From: Hyphomicrobiaceae bacterium
Lineage (GTDB): Bacteria; Pseudomonadota; Alphaproteobacteria; Rhizobiales; Hyphomicrobiaceae
DNA length: 18,943 bases
Assembly (NCBI GenBank): GCA_025359005.1
Contig: JANYHP010000139.1
Coordinates: forward strand, 1 to 18,943
Direction: 5' to 3'
Program-made: the position numbers and the translations under genes
Notes under the pieces: generated by a model
The model's database searches: none
What the model was told of the DNA's origin: nothing
The model's input: the letters and a program-made list of their open reading frames with translations, nothing else
Part shown: piece after piece, positions 1 to 6,647 of the stretch
Position numbering within the stretch: position 1 is the first letter of the stretch
Layout of the letters: every line of letters begins with the position of its first letter

Positions 1-5
1 GCGCT

Positions 6-84
6 CTAGTGCAGCGCATCTGACGTTTGGTACCCGTTTGCGGCAAGACTGGTGACCAAACGTCAGATGCAAAAGCTGCACTAG
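6..84 (+). repeat. Long imperfect palindrome, element A of an inverted hairpin pair
   Basis: The outer arm CTAGTGCAGC (6-15) pairs with GCTGCACTAG (75-84). The inner arm GCATCTGACGTTTGGT (16-31) pairs perfectly with 55-70. A 4-nt AAAA bulge (71-74) sits only on the right side and the loop is 23 nt (32-54). This gives a 26-bp hairpin with one asymmetric bulge, too long and regular to be chance. The element lies outside any convincing gene. Its design is shared with the inverted neighbour at 98-174, so it looks like a dispersed REP/MITE-like element rather than a terminator; there is no T-tract. I do not recognise a named family. Confidence 0.85.
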
Positions 85-97
85 AAACCTAATGTTG

Positions 98-174
98 CTA
101 GTGTTCCTTATGGCGCTGACATTTGCTCACCAACATGCCGCGAAAGGAAGCAAATGTCAGCGCCGGAACACTAG
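98..174 (-). repeat. Long imperfect palindrome, element B, inverted copy of the same family
   Basis: The outer arm CTAGTGTTCC (98-107) pairs with GGAACACTAG (165-174). The inner arm GGCGCTGACATTTGCT (112-127) pairs perfectly with 149-164. The 4-nt bulge TTAT (108-111) is on the left and the loop is 21 nt (128-148). Read on the minus strand it matches element A: CTAGTG end, 10+16-bp stem, A-rich bulge on the 3' side and a GCGGCA-containing loop ending in TGGTG. About eight stem positions differ from element A, each with its partner changed too. The two elements are 13 nt apart in opposite orientation, like a BIME built from two REPs. Confidence 0.85.
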
Positions 175-187
175 CCCTTCGTTTGTC

Positions 188-230
188 GCATTTTCTGCAC
201 CAAACCGGTGTCCACTTTGGTGGAAAATGC
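188..230. repeat. Hyphomicrobiales-type palindromic intergenic repeat, element C
   Basis: GCATTTTC (188-195) pairs with GAAAATGC (223-230), and CACCAAA (198-204) pairs with TTTGGTG (216-222). A TG bulge separates the two stems and the loop is about 11 nt. The core AACCGGTGTCCACTTT and the flanking GAAAATGC resemble a palindromic intergenic repeat I know to be frequent in Bradyrhizobium, Rhodopseudomonas and relatives, from memory and not from a search. It ends 43 nt before the rmlC start. A possible GTG start for rmlC at 208 falls inside its loop, which argues against that longer start. Confidence 0.75.
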
Positions 231-273
231 TCTGGCGCGGCGTCCATCGGACAACTCGGAGCATCCCCGCGCC

Positions 274-837
274 ATGGCCGCCGTCACCGTCACGCCGCTC
301 GCCATTCCCGAGGTCTGCCTCGTCAGCATGCCGCGCTTCGGCGACGGCCGCGGCTTCTTCTCCGAAACCTACAACGCCGAGGCTTACGCGGCGGTCGGCA
401 TCGCGCTGACGTTCGTGCAGGACAATCATTCGCGCTCGGCGGCGGCCGGCACGGTGCGTGGGCTCCACTATCAGTCACCCCCCTTCGCGCAGGCTAAGCT
501 GGTCCGCGTCGTGCGTGGCCGCATTCTCGACGTGGCCGTCGACATCCGCCGCGCGTCGCCGACGTTCGGCCAGCACGTCACCGCGGAACTCAGCGCCGAG
601 GCCTGGACGCAAATCCTGGTGCCCGTTGGCTTTGCGCACGGCTTCGTCACGCTCGAGCCGGACACTGAAGTTCTCTACAAGGTCAGCGCGCCGTACACGC
701 CCGCGCACGATCATGGCGTGCTGTGGTCTGACCCGGCGCTGGCCATTCCCTGGCCAGTGACGCCCGAGGCCGCCACGCTATCGGACAAGGATCGGATGCT
801 GTCGCCGCTTGCCGATGCGCAACCCCTCTTCCGATGA
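274..837 (+). CDS. rmlC: dTDP-4-dehydrorhamnose 3,5-epimerase (RmlC)
   Basis: A 187-residue cupin enzyme that epimerises C3 and C5 of dTDP-4-keto-6-deoxyglucose in the cytoplasm, the third step of dTDP-L-rhamnose synthesis. Family signatures are RGFFSETYN (26-34), QDNHSRS (49-55), RGLHYQ (62-67) with the catalytic base His65, PVGFAHGFVTL (117-127) and LSDKD (169-173) with the partner Asp171. The length is normal for RmlC. The ATG at 274 is preferred because CGGAG lies at 257-261 and the protein then begins at the usual N-terminus; a longer frame from GTG 208 starts within a palindromic repeat. rmlB follows 43 nt later on the same strand, presumably co-transcribed. Upstream is only the repeat cluster. 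Confidence 0.93.
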   Translation: MAAVTVTPLAIPEVCLVSMPRFGDGRGFFSETYNAEAYAAVGIALTFVQDNHSRSAAAGTVRGLHYQSPPFAQAKLVRVVRGRILDVAVDIRRASPTFGQHVTAELSAEAWTQILVPVGFAHGFVTLEPDTEVLYKVSAPYTPAHDHGVLWSDPALAIPWPVTPEAATLSDKDRMLSPLADAQPLFR

Positions 838-880
838 CGCGCCCCATGCAGCGCCCCATCAAGGCACGGAACGCGAGATC

Positions 881-1951
881 ATGAAAACTATTCTCGTCAC
901 GGGCGGCGCGGGGTTCATCGGCGGCCATCTGGTGCGCCGCCTTGCGGGCTCCGGACGCGCCCGCGTCGTCAACGTGGACGCGATGACCTACGCGGCCGAC
1001 CACCGCTTGCTCGACCCGCTGGTCGGTGGCGCAGCCTATGTGTTCGAGCAGGCCGACATTCGCGACGGCGCGGCCTTGACGGCCATATTCGAGCGTCACG
1101 CACCGGACGGCGTCATCCACCTCGCCGCCGAGAGCCATGTTGACCGCTCCATCGAAAGCCCGGCGGTGTTCGTCGAAACCAATGTGCTCGGCACGGCCCG
1201 CCTGCTGGACGCGGCGTTGAAGTATTCCGAACGCCTGGCGGCGGACAAGAAAGCCCGCTTCCGGTTCATTCACGTGTCAACCGACGAAGTGTTCGGCAGC
1301 CTTGGCGCGGACGGCTTCTTCGATGAAACGACCGCCTACGATCCGTCATCGCCCTATTCGGCCAGCAAGGCGGCGTCCGATCACATGGCGCGGGCGTGGG
1401 GGCGGACTTATGGCCTGCCCGTGATCGTCACCAACTGCTCCAACAACTATGGCCCGGCGCAGTTTCCGGAGAAGCTCATTCCCCTGATGATCCTCAAGGC
1501 GTGGCGCGGCGAGCCGTTGCCGGTCTACGGGTCGGGCGAGAACGTGCGCGACTGGCTGCACGTGGAAGATCACGCGCGCGCGCTGGAAATGGTGTTTGAG
1601 CGCGGCAAACCGGGCGAAACCTATTGCATCGGCGGGCACAACGAAGTGCGCAATCTCGATGTCGTGCACGCGGTCTGTGATCTTGTCGACCAGCGTCTCG
1701 GCGCGCTCGGCAAAGGCATCGGCGCCGGTCGGCCGCGGCGAGGCCTCGTCAGCTTCGTCACCGACCGGCCCGGCCACGATGCGCGCTATGCCATCGATGC
1801 GGGGCGCGTCGGTCGTGACCTTGGCTGGCGACCAGCGCGCACCTTCGAAGAAGGACTGGCCACAACGGTCGACTGGTATCTGGTCAACGACAGCTGGTGG
1901 CGGCCGCTTGCCGAAACGCACGCAGCCCTTGGGCGCCGCGGCTTGCGCTGA
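881..1951 (+). CDS. rmlB: dTDP-glucose 4,6-dehydratase (RmlB)
   Basis: A 356-residue extended short-chain dehydrogenase that converts dTDP-glucose to dTDP-4-keto-6-deoxyglucose, the substrate of the preceding RmlC. Visible are the NAD-binding TGGAGFIGG (7-15), HLAAESHVDRS (80-90), the catalytic STDEVFG (133-139), YSASK (Tyr159, Lys163), NNYGPAQFPEKLIP (188-201), WLHVEDH (225-231) and the C-terminal FVTDRPGHDARYAID (292-306). The start at 881 places the Rossmann glycine motif at residue 7 as usual; the frame is open further upstream to 809, overlapping rmlC, but those residues are not family-like. The C-terminus meets the oppositely oriented oxidoreductase gene 35 nt downstream. RmlA and RmlD are not in the window. 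Confidence 0.95.
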   Translation: MKTILVTGGAGFIGGHLVRRLAGSGRARVVNVDAMTYAADHRLLDPLVGGAAYVFEQADIRDGAALTAIFERHAPDGVIHLAAESHVDRSIESPAVFVETNVLGTARLLDAALKYSERLAADKKARFRFIHVSTDEVFGSLGADGFFDETTAYDPSSPYSASKAASDHMARAWGRTYGLPVIVTNCSNNYGPAQFPEKLIPLMILKAWRGEPLPVYGSGENVRDWLHVEDHARALEMVFERGKPGETYCIGGHNEVRNLDVVHAVCDLVDQRLGALGKGIGAGRPRRGLVSFVTDRPGHDARYAIDAGRVGRDLGWRPARTFEEGLATTVDWYLVNDSWWRPLAETHAALGRRGLR

Positions 1952-1986
1952 CGCCAACACGCCGCTGAAAGCGCGGCAGACAAGCC

Positions 1987-3141
1987 TCAGCAGGCCCAAT
2001 CCATGGGCGCTATGGGCGCGAAGGTCGATTGCACAAGCGCCGGCCGGCTGAAGCGATCGGGGTGTTGCAGCATTTCCGTCACCTCCGTGATGTGGACGGC
2101 CAGATCCTCGTCGAGCCGGCTCGCACGCCCGGACACGATCGCGTCAGCCAGTTCCGCCACGCCGCGCATGAAGTCCATCCGCACATGGTGGGCGCGCCCG
2201 CCGATGGGTGGCTTGCGCACCGGGCGCAGCGTGCGTCCGGGCCCGCGTCCCAGGTGCCGTTCCATCAGCCGCGCGAAGCGACCCTGCGCCACCGGCCGCA
2301 GCACGACCTGGCTGGCATAATCCCACAGCTCGCGGATTTCAATGCAGCCCTCGTCGCCGATCAACCGCATCCGATGGTCATAGGGCGCGACGATCGAGTT
2401 GGTGACGCGCGCGACCACGCCGTTGTCGAACTCCAGCATGCCGACGGAAAAGTCCGGTGTCCGGGTATGCAGCGCCGGCGTCACCTTTTTGTCGGCGATG
2501 ATCTCGGCTGAAAACGACGTCACGCGCCGCACCGGCCCCAGCATCGCGGTCAGGATCATCAGCGCATAGCCTGCGTGCTCGAATGTGCAGCCGGTCTCGA
2601 ATTCACCGCGCGCCGGCCAGGCCCGCCCGCTCTTGCTGATCCATGTTTGATAGTTGGCGCGATGGATCATGCCGTCGTCGAGTTCGGCGTAGACGAGACG
2701 CACGGGGCCGATTTTTCCGGCGCGTACCGCGGCCCATGCCGTCTGCGCACTTTCGCCCAGGCTGTTGCAGGGTGCCGACGCGAACCGCACGCCGGCCTCG
2801 CGCGCATGGTCGCGCAACGCCATGGCTTCCTGCGTCGTCAGCGCCAAAGGCTTTTCCGAATAGACGTGCTTGCCGGCATCGAATGCGGCGCGTGTTACCG
2901 CCGCGTGATTTTCCGGGTCCGTAAGATTGACCACGATCTGGACGTCGTCATCGCGCATCACCGCGTCCAGCGACGCGTAGGCGCGATCCCCCCAGCAGGC
3001 GGTGAACTTTGCGAGGCGATCGGCGTCGCGATCGAACACGCCGACGATGCGGAGCGCGCGCTCATGCAGGGCGAAGCAATGCCGGTATGAGTCGGCGACG
3101 TATCCGCACCCGACCACCGCAATTCCGACACGCCCGCTCAT
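1987..3141 (-). CDS. Gfo/Idh/MocA-family NAD(P)-dependent sugar oxidoreductase
   Basis: A 384-residue protein with an N-terminal Rossmann fold (VGIAVVGCGYVADSY, 5-19), the family hallmark SEKPLALT (95-102) and the C-terminal alpha/beta substrate domain. This family oxidises or reduces sugars, including nucleotide sugars. In an EPS locus it most likely prepares a modified sugar donor, but the substrate cannot be read from sequence. The segment FETGCTFEHAGYAL occupies the place of the usual catalytic Asp/His stretch. The ATG at 3141 has a strong minus-strand ribosome site (AGGAG, complement of 3151-3155). It is transcribed alone, divergently from the acyltransferase gene and convergently with rmlB. 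Confidence 0.88.
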   Translation of the reverse strand: MSGRVGIAVVGCGYVADSYRHCFALHERALRIVGVFDRDADRLAKFTACWGDRAYASLDAVMRDDDVQIVVNLTDPENHAAVTRAAFDAGKHVYSEKPLALTTQEAMALRDHAREAGVRFASAPCNSLGESAQTAWAAVRAGKIGPVRLVYAELDDGMIHRANYQTWISKSGRAWPARGEFETGCTFEHAGYALMILTAMLGPVRRVTSFSAEIIADKKVTPALHTRTPDFSVGMLEFDNGVVARVTNSIVAPYDHRMRLIGDEGCIEIRELWDYASQVVLRPVAQGRFARLMERHLGRGPGRTLRPVRKPPIGGRAHHVRMDFMRGVAELADAIVSGRASRLDEDLAVHITEVTEMLQHPDRFSRPALVQSTFAPIAPMDWAC

Positions 3142-3333
3142 GCAGCACCTCTCCTGGCAACGGTTGGCTTTGAATCCCGTGGCGCACCGCGCATGTCCGT
3201 CCGTGCCCGGCGCTATATCATGGCCGCAGTGACGCTGGCGTGGGATGCACTGTTAAGGCTATTCTTTCAAAGCGGTTGGTTAAAGCCCCCGCCGCCTGCG
3301 CATTGACGCCGCACGGCACGGCGGAGGGCATCG
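3142..3333. other. Divergent intergenic region between oxidoreductase and acyltransferase genes
   Basis: These 192 bp must hold the start signals for both flanking genes. I see no confident -35/-10 pair. TTGGTTAA at 3276-3283 and GTTAAGG at 3252-3258 are AT-rich islands in GC-rich DNA, and a TTGGTTAA motif recurs upstream of the copolymerase gene (8841-8848). GGAGGG at 3323-3328 is the ribosome-binding site of the acyltransferase gene. Confidence 0.4.
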
Positions 3334-4404
3334 ATGCGCACAGTCATGAACATCCAGGTCCTGCGCGGTATCGCTGCCATGATGGTCGTCGTGCACCACG
3401 CCATCGGGCAAATTCCTGGCATCGAAAAAACCTTCGTCGGGCTGTTTGGACACGCCAACGTGTGGGCCAGCGGGGTGGACATCTTCTTTCTCATCAGCGG
3501 CTTCGTCATCGCTCTGACGATCGCCAAGCCGAAACTCAGCGTCACCGATTTCATAACCGGTCGCATCGCCCGGATCGTGCCGCTTTATTGGGTTTTCACG
3601 CTGCTGCTCGCGGCTGGCGCGCTTCTCGTTCCCTCTGCATTGAAGACCACGCAGATCACGACACCAACGCTGCTGAAATCGCTGTTCTTCATCCCGCACA
3701 CCAACCTCACCTTCACCGACCAGATCTGGCCGATCCTGGTGCCCGGGTGGTCGCTGAACTACGAGATGTTCTTCTACGCCGTCGTGGCCGTGGGCCTCGT
3801 CGCCTATCGCGAGTGTCTGCTGTCCTATTTGACGACGATCTTCGTGACCCTTGTGGCCATCGGCCTGGTGTCCCGCTTCAAGGCACCGATCGCAGTCACC
3901 TACGTCGATCCGCTGATGCTGCTGTTCCTGTTTGGAACCGTGCTGGCGGCGGCACACCAGCGCGGCATCTTTGCAAGGCACGCGTGGCTCACCTGGTGCC
4001 TTCTCGTGGGCGTGCTCGTGCTGGCTGGGCCGCAGCTGTCCGCCAAAGCCGGCATGGAGACTGTGCAAGTGTTCGCGGGATGCACGCTGATTGTCACGGG
4101 TGCGCTGGCGCTTGAAGGGCAGGGCCGGGCCCTCACGGCACGCCTGCCGCTGCTGCTCGGCGACGCCTCCTACTCGATCTATCTCAGCCACCTGTTCGTG
4201 CTTGGCGCGGTGCGCGCGCTGTGGGGCAAGTTGCATCTGCCCGATACCGGCCCCGTCGCCATGACGCTGTACTTCGCCGTCGCCCTGCTGGCATGCGCCA
4301 CCGCAGGCATCATCATCTATCGCACTCTCGAGCAGCCGCTGCTTACCGCCGCGCGATCACTGCAGCGCTCCGGATCGAAGCGAACCGCCCTCAACGCGCG
4401 CTGA
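3334..4404 (+). CDS. Acyltransferase 3 family membrane protein (OafA/ExoZ-like)
   Basis: A 356-residue polytopic inner-membrane protein, all hydrophobic helices, of the family that transfers acetyl or other acyl groups from cytoplasmic donors to surface sugars. Typical motifs are LRGIAAMMVVVHH (10-22, conserved Arg and His), the GVDIFFLISGFVI segment (48-60), TGRIARIVPLYW (75-86) and PGWSLNYEMFFY (137-148). The length suits the stand-alone transmembrane form without a periplasmic SGNH domain. GGAGGG at 3323-3328 supports ATG 3334; ATG 3346 is a possible alternative. In this locus it probably O-acylates the EPS repeat unit. It is a single-gene unit converging on the phosphotransferase gene. 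Confidence 0.9.
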   Translation: MRTVMNIQVLRGIAAMMVVVHHAIGQIPGIEKTFVGLFGHANVWASGVDIFFLISGFVIALTIAKPKLSVTDFITGRIARIVPLYWVFTLLLAAGALLVPSALKTTQITTPTLLKSLFFIPHTNLTFTDQIWPILVPGWSLNYEMFFYAVVAVGLVAYRECLLSYLTTIFVTLVAIGLVSRFKAPIAVTYVDPLMLLFLFGTVLAAAHQRGIFARHAWLTWCLLVGVLVLAGPQLSAKAGMETVQVFAGCTLIVTGALALEGQGRALTARLPLLLGDASYSIYLSHLFVLGAVRALWGKLHLPDTGPVAMTLYFAVALLACATAGIIIYRTLEQPLLTAARSLQRSGSKRTALNAR

Positions 4405-4593
4405 ACTCATAGGTCCAGAATGCAATGCGAATGACCGCTGGGTCGGTTCCGTCACGCGTTTCCGCGCGAGCCAACACTTGAGCGGCGAGGCCTATGATGT
4501 TGGGTCGCGCGAAGGGCTTGAACCAACCGACAACGGCGCCTCTGTGACGTCGTGAAGCGCTCCGTACGCCTCACGGCATCCGCCATCCGCTGA
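4405..4593. other. Convergent intergenic spacer
   Basis: A 189-bp gap between the ends of the acyltransferase and phosphotransferase genes. I find no credible gene or strong terminator hairpin in it. Short open frames here show no recognisable protein. Confidence 0.4.
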
Positions 4594-6078
4594 TCAATAC
4601 GCGCCGTGATGCAGCGACACACAGGTCCGCGCGATGATTTCGAGGTCGAGCCAGATCGACCAGTTCGAGACGTAGTAAAGATCGGCATCCATCCGGCCCT
4701 GCAGATCTTCCGGCGTCTTCAACTCACCGCGAAAGCCGGTGATCTGCGCCCAGCCCGTGATGCCCGGGCGCATCCGGCGCCGGAGCGCGAACAATTCATG
4801 CTGCCGCTCAAACGCCTGGTCGTGCGCCAGCGCATGCGGACGCGGCCCCACGATCGACATATCACCGAGCAGCACGTTGAGGCATTGCGGCAGCTCGTCG
4901 ATGCTGGTGCGGCGCAGAATGCGACCGACGCGGGTGACGCGTGTGTCCACCTTTTTCGCTTGCGTCACCAAATCGCCATCCTCGGTCACCGTCATGGTGC
5001 GGAATTTGAAGATGCGGAAAATGCGGCCGTTCTGCCCATAACGGCGCTGGCGGAAGAACACCGGCCCAGGGCTTTCCAGCTTGATCGCCAGCGCGACGAC
5101 CAGAAACAAGGGCATCAGCGCGACCAGCGCACCCGTCGCCATCACGATGTCGAGCACCATCTTCAAACCGCGCGGACGGTCCCACTCCGGGATGGAATTG
5201 ATAACGTCGAGCCGCGTCTTGCCAAGGATTTTAGTCCCCTTCACCGGCAACAGCGATTGATTGAGATCGGTGCAGACGAGCAGCTCCGTCGAGAACGCCG
5301 AAAGCCGCTGCACCGCCACATGCAGCCCCGCCGTATCCGTCGCCGGCAGACCGATGATCACCTGATCATAGGCGCCGTTCTGCAACGCCTGCCGGAGGTC
5401 CGCGAGCCCGCTGTCCTCGCCTTCTGACAAGTGATCGGCGCGCAGATGGACGCAGTCGACCGCCGACGTCGGCGAGGTGCTCTGCACCAGCGCATTGAGC
5501 CGCTGGGCATAATCGGCCGTGCCATAGATGGCGACCCGATTGCGGAAACGCCCTTCCTGCAGCCGCTGGCGCAGCCAGTTCCGCACCATCGACCGTGTCA
5601 CGAACAGGCCAGCGACACTGCCCACAAACCACAGCACGAACCAAGCGCGCGAGAAATAATCCGAAACCTTCAACAAGAACAGCAGGCCCAGCACGGTGAG
5701 AACTGCTAGGAAAACGCCGCCGACCAGCTTGCCGTGCACGGGCGACCGCGTCGCCAGCACATCCAGTTCGTACAGATCGAGTTGCGCGAAAAACACGTAG
5801 ACGATTGCCGCCATCGCCAGCGTCACCAGCAGGTAGAATTCGCTCCCCTGCTCCGATTGCAGAACGTGGTTGATATAGATGACCTTGGCGATCATCCCGG
5901 TCACGATCACGGTGGCGATATCGCTAACGGCTGCAATCAGCGACGCCGTCCGCACGCGCTCGACGCCGATTTTAGGCCGACCACCCGCCGCCACCGCATC
6001 GCCGTCGGGACGCGACGCCGAAATTGCTGCACTGCCGTCGAACGTGTCAACAGCAGCCCCACCCTGATGATCCTGCAT
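4594..6078 (-). CDS. Undecaprenyl-phosphate glycosyl-1-phosphate transferase (WcaJ/GumD/PssY type)
   Basis: A 494-residue priming enzyme that transfers hexose-1-phosphate from a nucleotide sugar to undecaprenyl phosphate at the inner membrane, starting the EPS repeat unit. It has four N-terminal helices (about 48-70, 82-101, 118-137, 144-163), a CoA-binding-like middle domain (about 180-290) and a membrane hairpin (308-333). The bacterial sugar transferase domain follows: KLESPGPVFFRQRRYG (333-348), FRIFKFRTM (354-362), RRTSIDELPQ (389-398, catalytic Asp394/Glu395), GDMSIVGPRPHA (405-416) and PGITGWAQITGFRGE (438-452). This is the full-length PHPT architecture rather than the short ExoY type. 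The glucose-1-P donor is likely but unproven. It is divergent from the WecG-family gene. Confidence 0.94.
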   Translation of the reverse strand: MQDHQGGAAVDTFDGSAAISASRPDGDAVAAGGRPKIGVERVRTASLIAAVSDIATVIVTGMIAKVIYINHVLQSEQGSEFYLLVTLAMAAIVYVFFAQLDLYELDVLATRSPVHGKLVGGVFLAVLTVLGLLFLLKVSDYFSRAWFVLWFVGSVAGLFVTRSMVRNWLRQRLQEGRFRNRVAIYGTADYAQRLNALVQSTSPTSAVDCVHLRADHLSEGEDSGLADLRQALQNGAYDQVIIGLPATDTAGLHVAVQRLSAFSTELLVCTDLNQSLLPVKGTKILGKTRLDVINSIPEWDRPRGLKMVLDIVMATGALVALMPLFLVVALAIKLESPGPVFFRQRRYGQNGRIFRIFKFRTMTVTEDGDLVTQAKKVDTRVTRVGRILRRTSIDELPQCLNVLLGDMSIVGPRPHALAHDQAFERQHELFALRRRMRPGITGWAQITGFRGELKTPEDLQGRMDADLYYVSNWSIWLDLEIIARTCVSLHHGAY

Positions 6079-6647
6079 CGAATATTTCCGTGAACTCTTT
6101 ACCCTGCGGCCGGCTTTACATCACCAATTCTGAAAGCGCTCAAGTATTCCGAACGGTCTTGCGTCGGGTGGTAGTTCGTAAGCGGCAAGTGGCCCACCCA
6201 AAGGGGTAACGTGGCCCGCCATTTTGCCACCTTACACGCAATCAACAAATTGATTTCGCACAATATAAACTGTTATCAACGATCCAACGAGAACATCCAA
6301 GGTGCTGGAAAAACTGCCGCCGCCTCATCCAATTGGATGACCCCAGAAAGTGCCTTAATAGGCCAAACGGCGCGCCCATACTTCTCAACAGACAAAAAAT
6401 AGGTAACTCTGTACCGCTTTGGAGGTATACAATCCGCCCAACATCTATACTTGCACTTGTATTGCGCTGCGCTGCAGCATCCGCGGGCAGTCTGAGACCC
6501 TCACTGCGCCGCGCTGGAACCGACTTGGCTTCCCCCTACGGTCATGTTGACTGGAATGCACAGACGATGGCCTTAAGCGAGCGTCCGACGCGCGGGGGCA
6601 AGCGCCGCTGCGTCTCCCCGAAGATTCCCGCTCCGGTTGCTGACACG
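6079..6647. other. Long divergent regulatory region between two initiating-step glycosyltransferase genes
   Basis: A 569-bp stretch without a convincing gene, clearly AT-richer than the flanks between about 6220 and 6440. It contains two near-identical decamers, GTGGCCCACC (6189-6198) and GTGGCCCGCC (6211-6220), exactly 22 bp apart. GGGTGG (6166-6171) and CCACCC (6194-6199) could pair across 22 nt. A 16-bp perfect palindrome lies at 6325-6340. TATAAA at 6264-6269 is a possible -10 element, but no matching -35 is spaced correctly. The WecG reading frame is open through 6333-6647, yet codon use there is unlike the rest of the gene. Confidence 0.5.
6325..6340. promoter_or_regulatory. 16-bp perfect palindrome, candidate operator
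   Basis: TCATCCAATTGGATGA is its own reverse complement over all 16 bases. It sits in the AT-rich part of the divergent intergenic region, 308 bp before the preferred start of the WecG-family gene. The size and symmetry fit a binding site for a dimeric regulator. No regulator gene is in the window, so the assignment is inference only. Confidence 0.35.

Noticed and set aside
1..230. CRISPR array or tRNA-like structures in the repeat cluster
   Set aside because: The units are inverted, not direct repeats, have no equal spacers, and do not fold as a cloverleaf.
809..880. N-terminal extension of RmlB overlapping rmlC
   Set aside because: Residues before the Rossmann motif are unlike the family; ATG 881 gives the normal start.
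1961..1977. Short GC hairpin between convergent rmlB and oxidoreductase genes, with similar 5-bp hairpins at 7532-7548 and 14392-14405
   Set aside because: Stems of only 5 bp without T-tracts are expected by chance in GC-rich DNA, so they are not called terminators.
3233..3246. Sigma-54-like sequence upstream of the acyltransferase gene
   Set aside because: The GG and GC dinucleotides are 8, not 10, bases apart.
4452..4688. Minus-strand frame extending past the end of the phosphotransferase gene
   Set aside because: It overlaps the true gene in another frame and its product is Arg/Ser-rich with no family pattern.
6211..6402. 63-codon open frame from GTG with AAGGGG five nt upstream in the divergent intergenic region
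   Set aside because: Start signal is tempting, but composition follows the AT-rich spacer, no domain is recognisable, and its start overlaps one of two repeated decamers. Not enough to call a gene.
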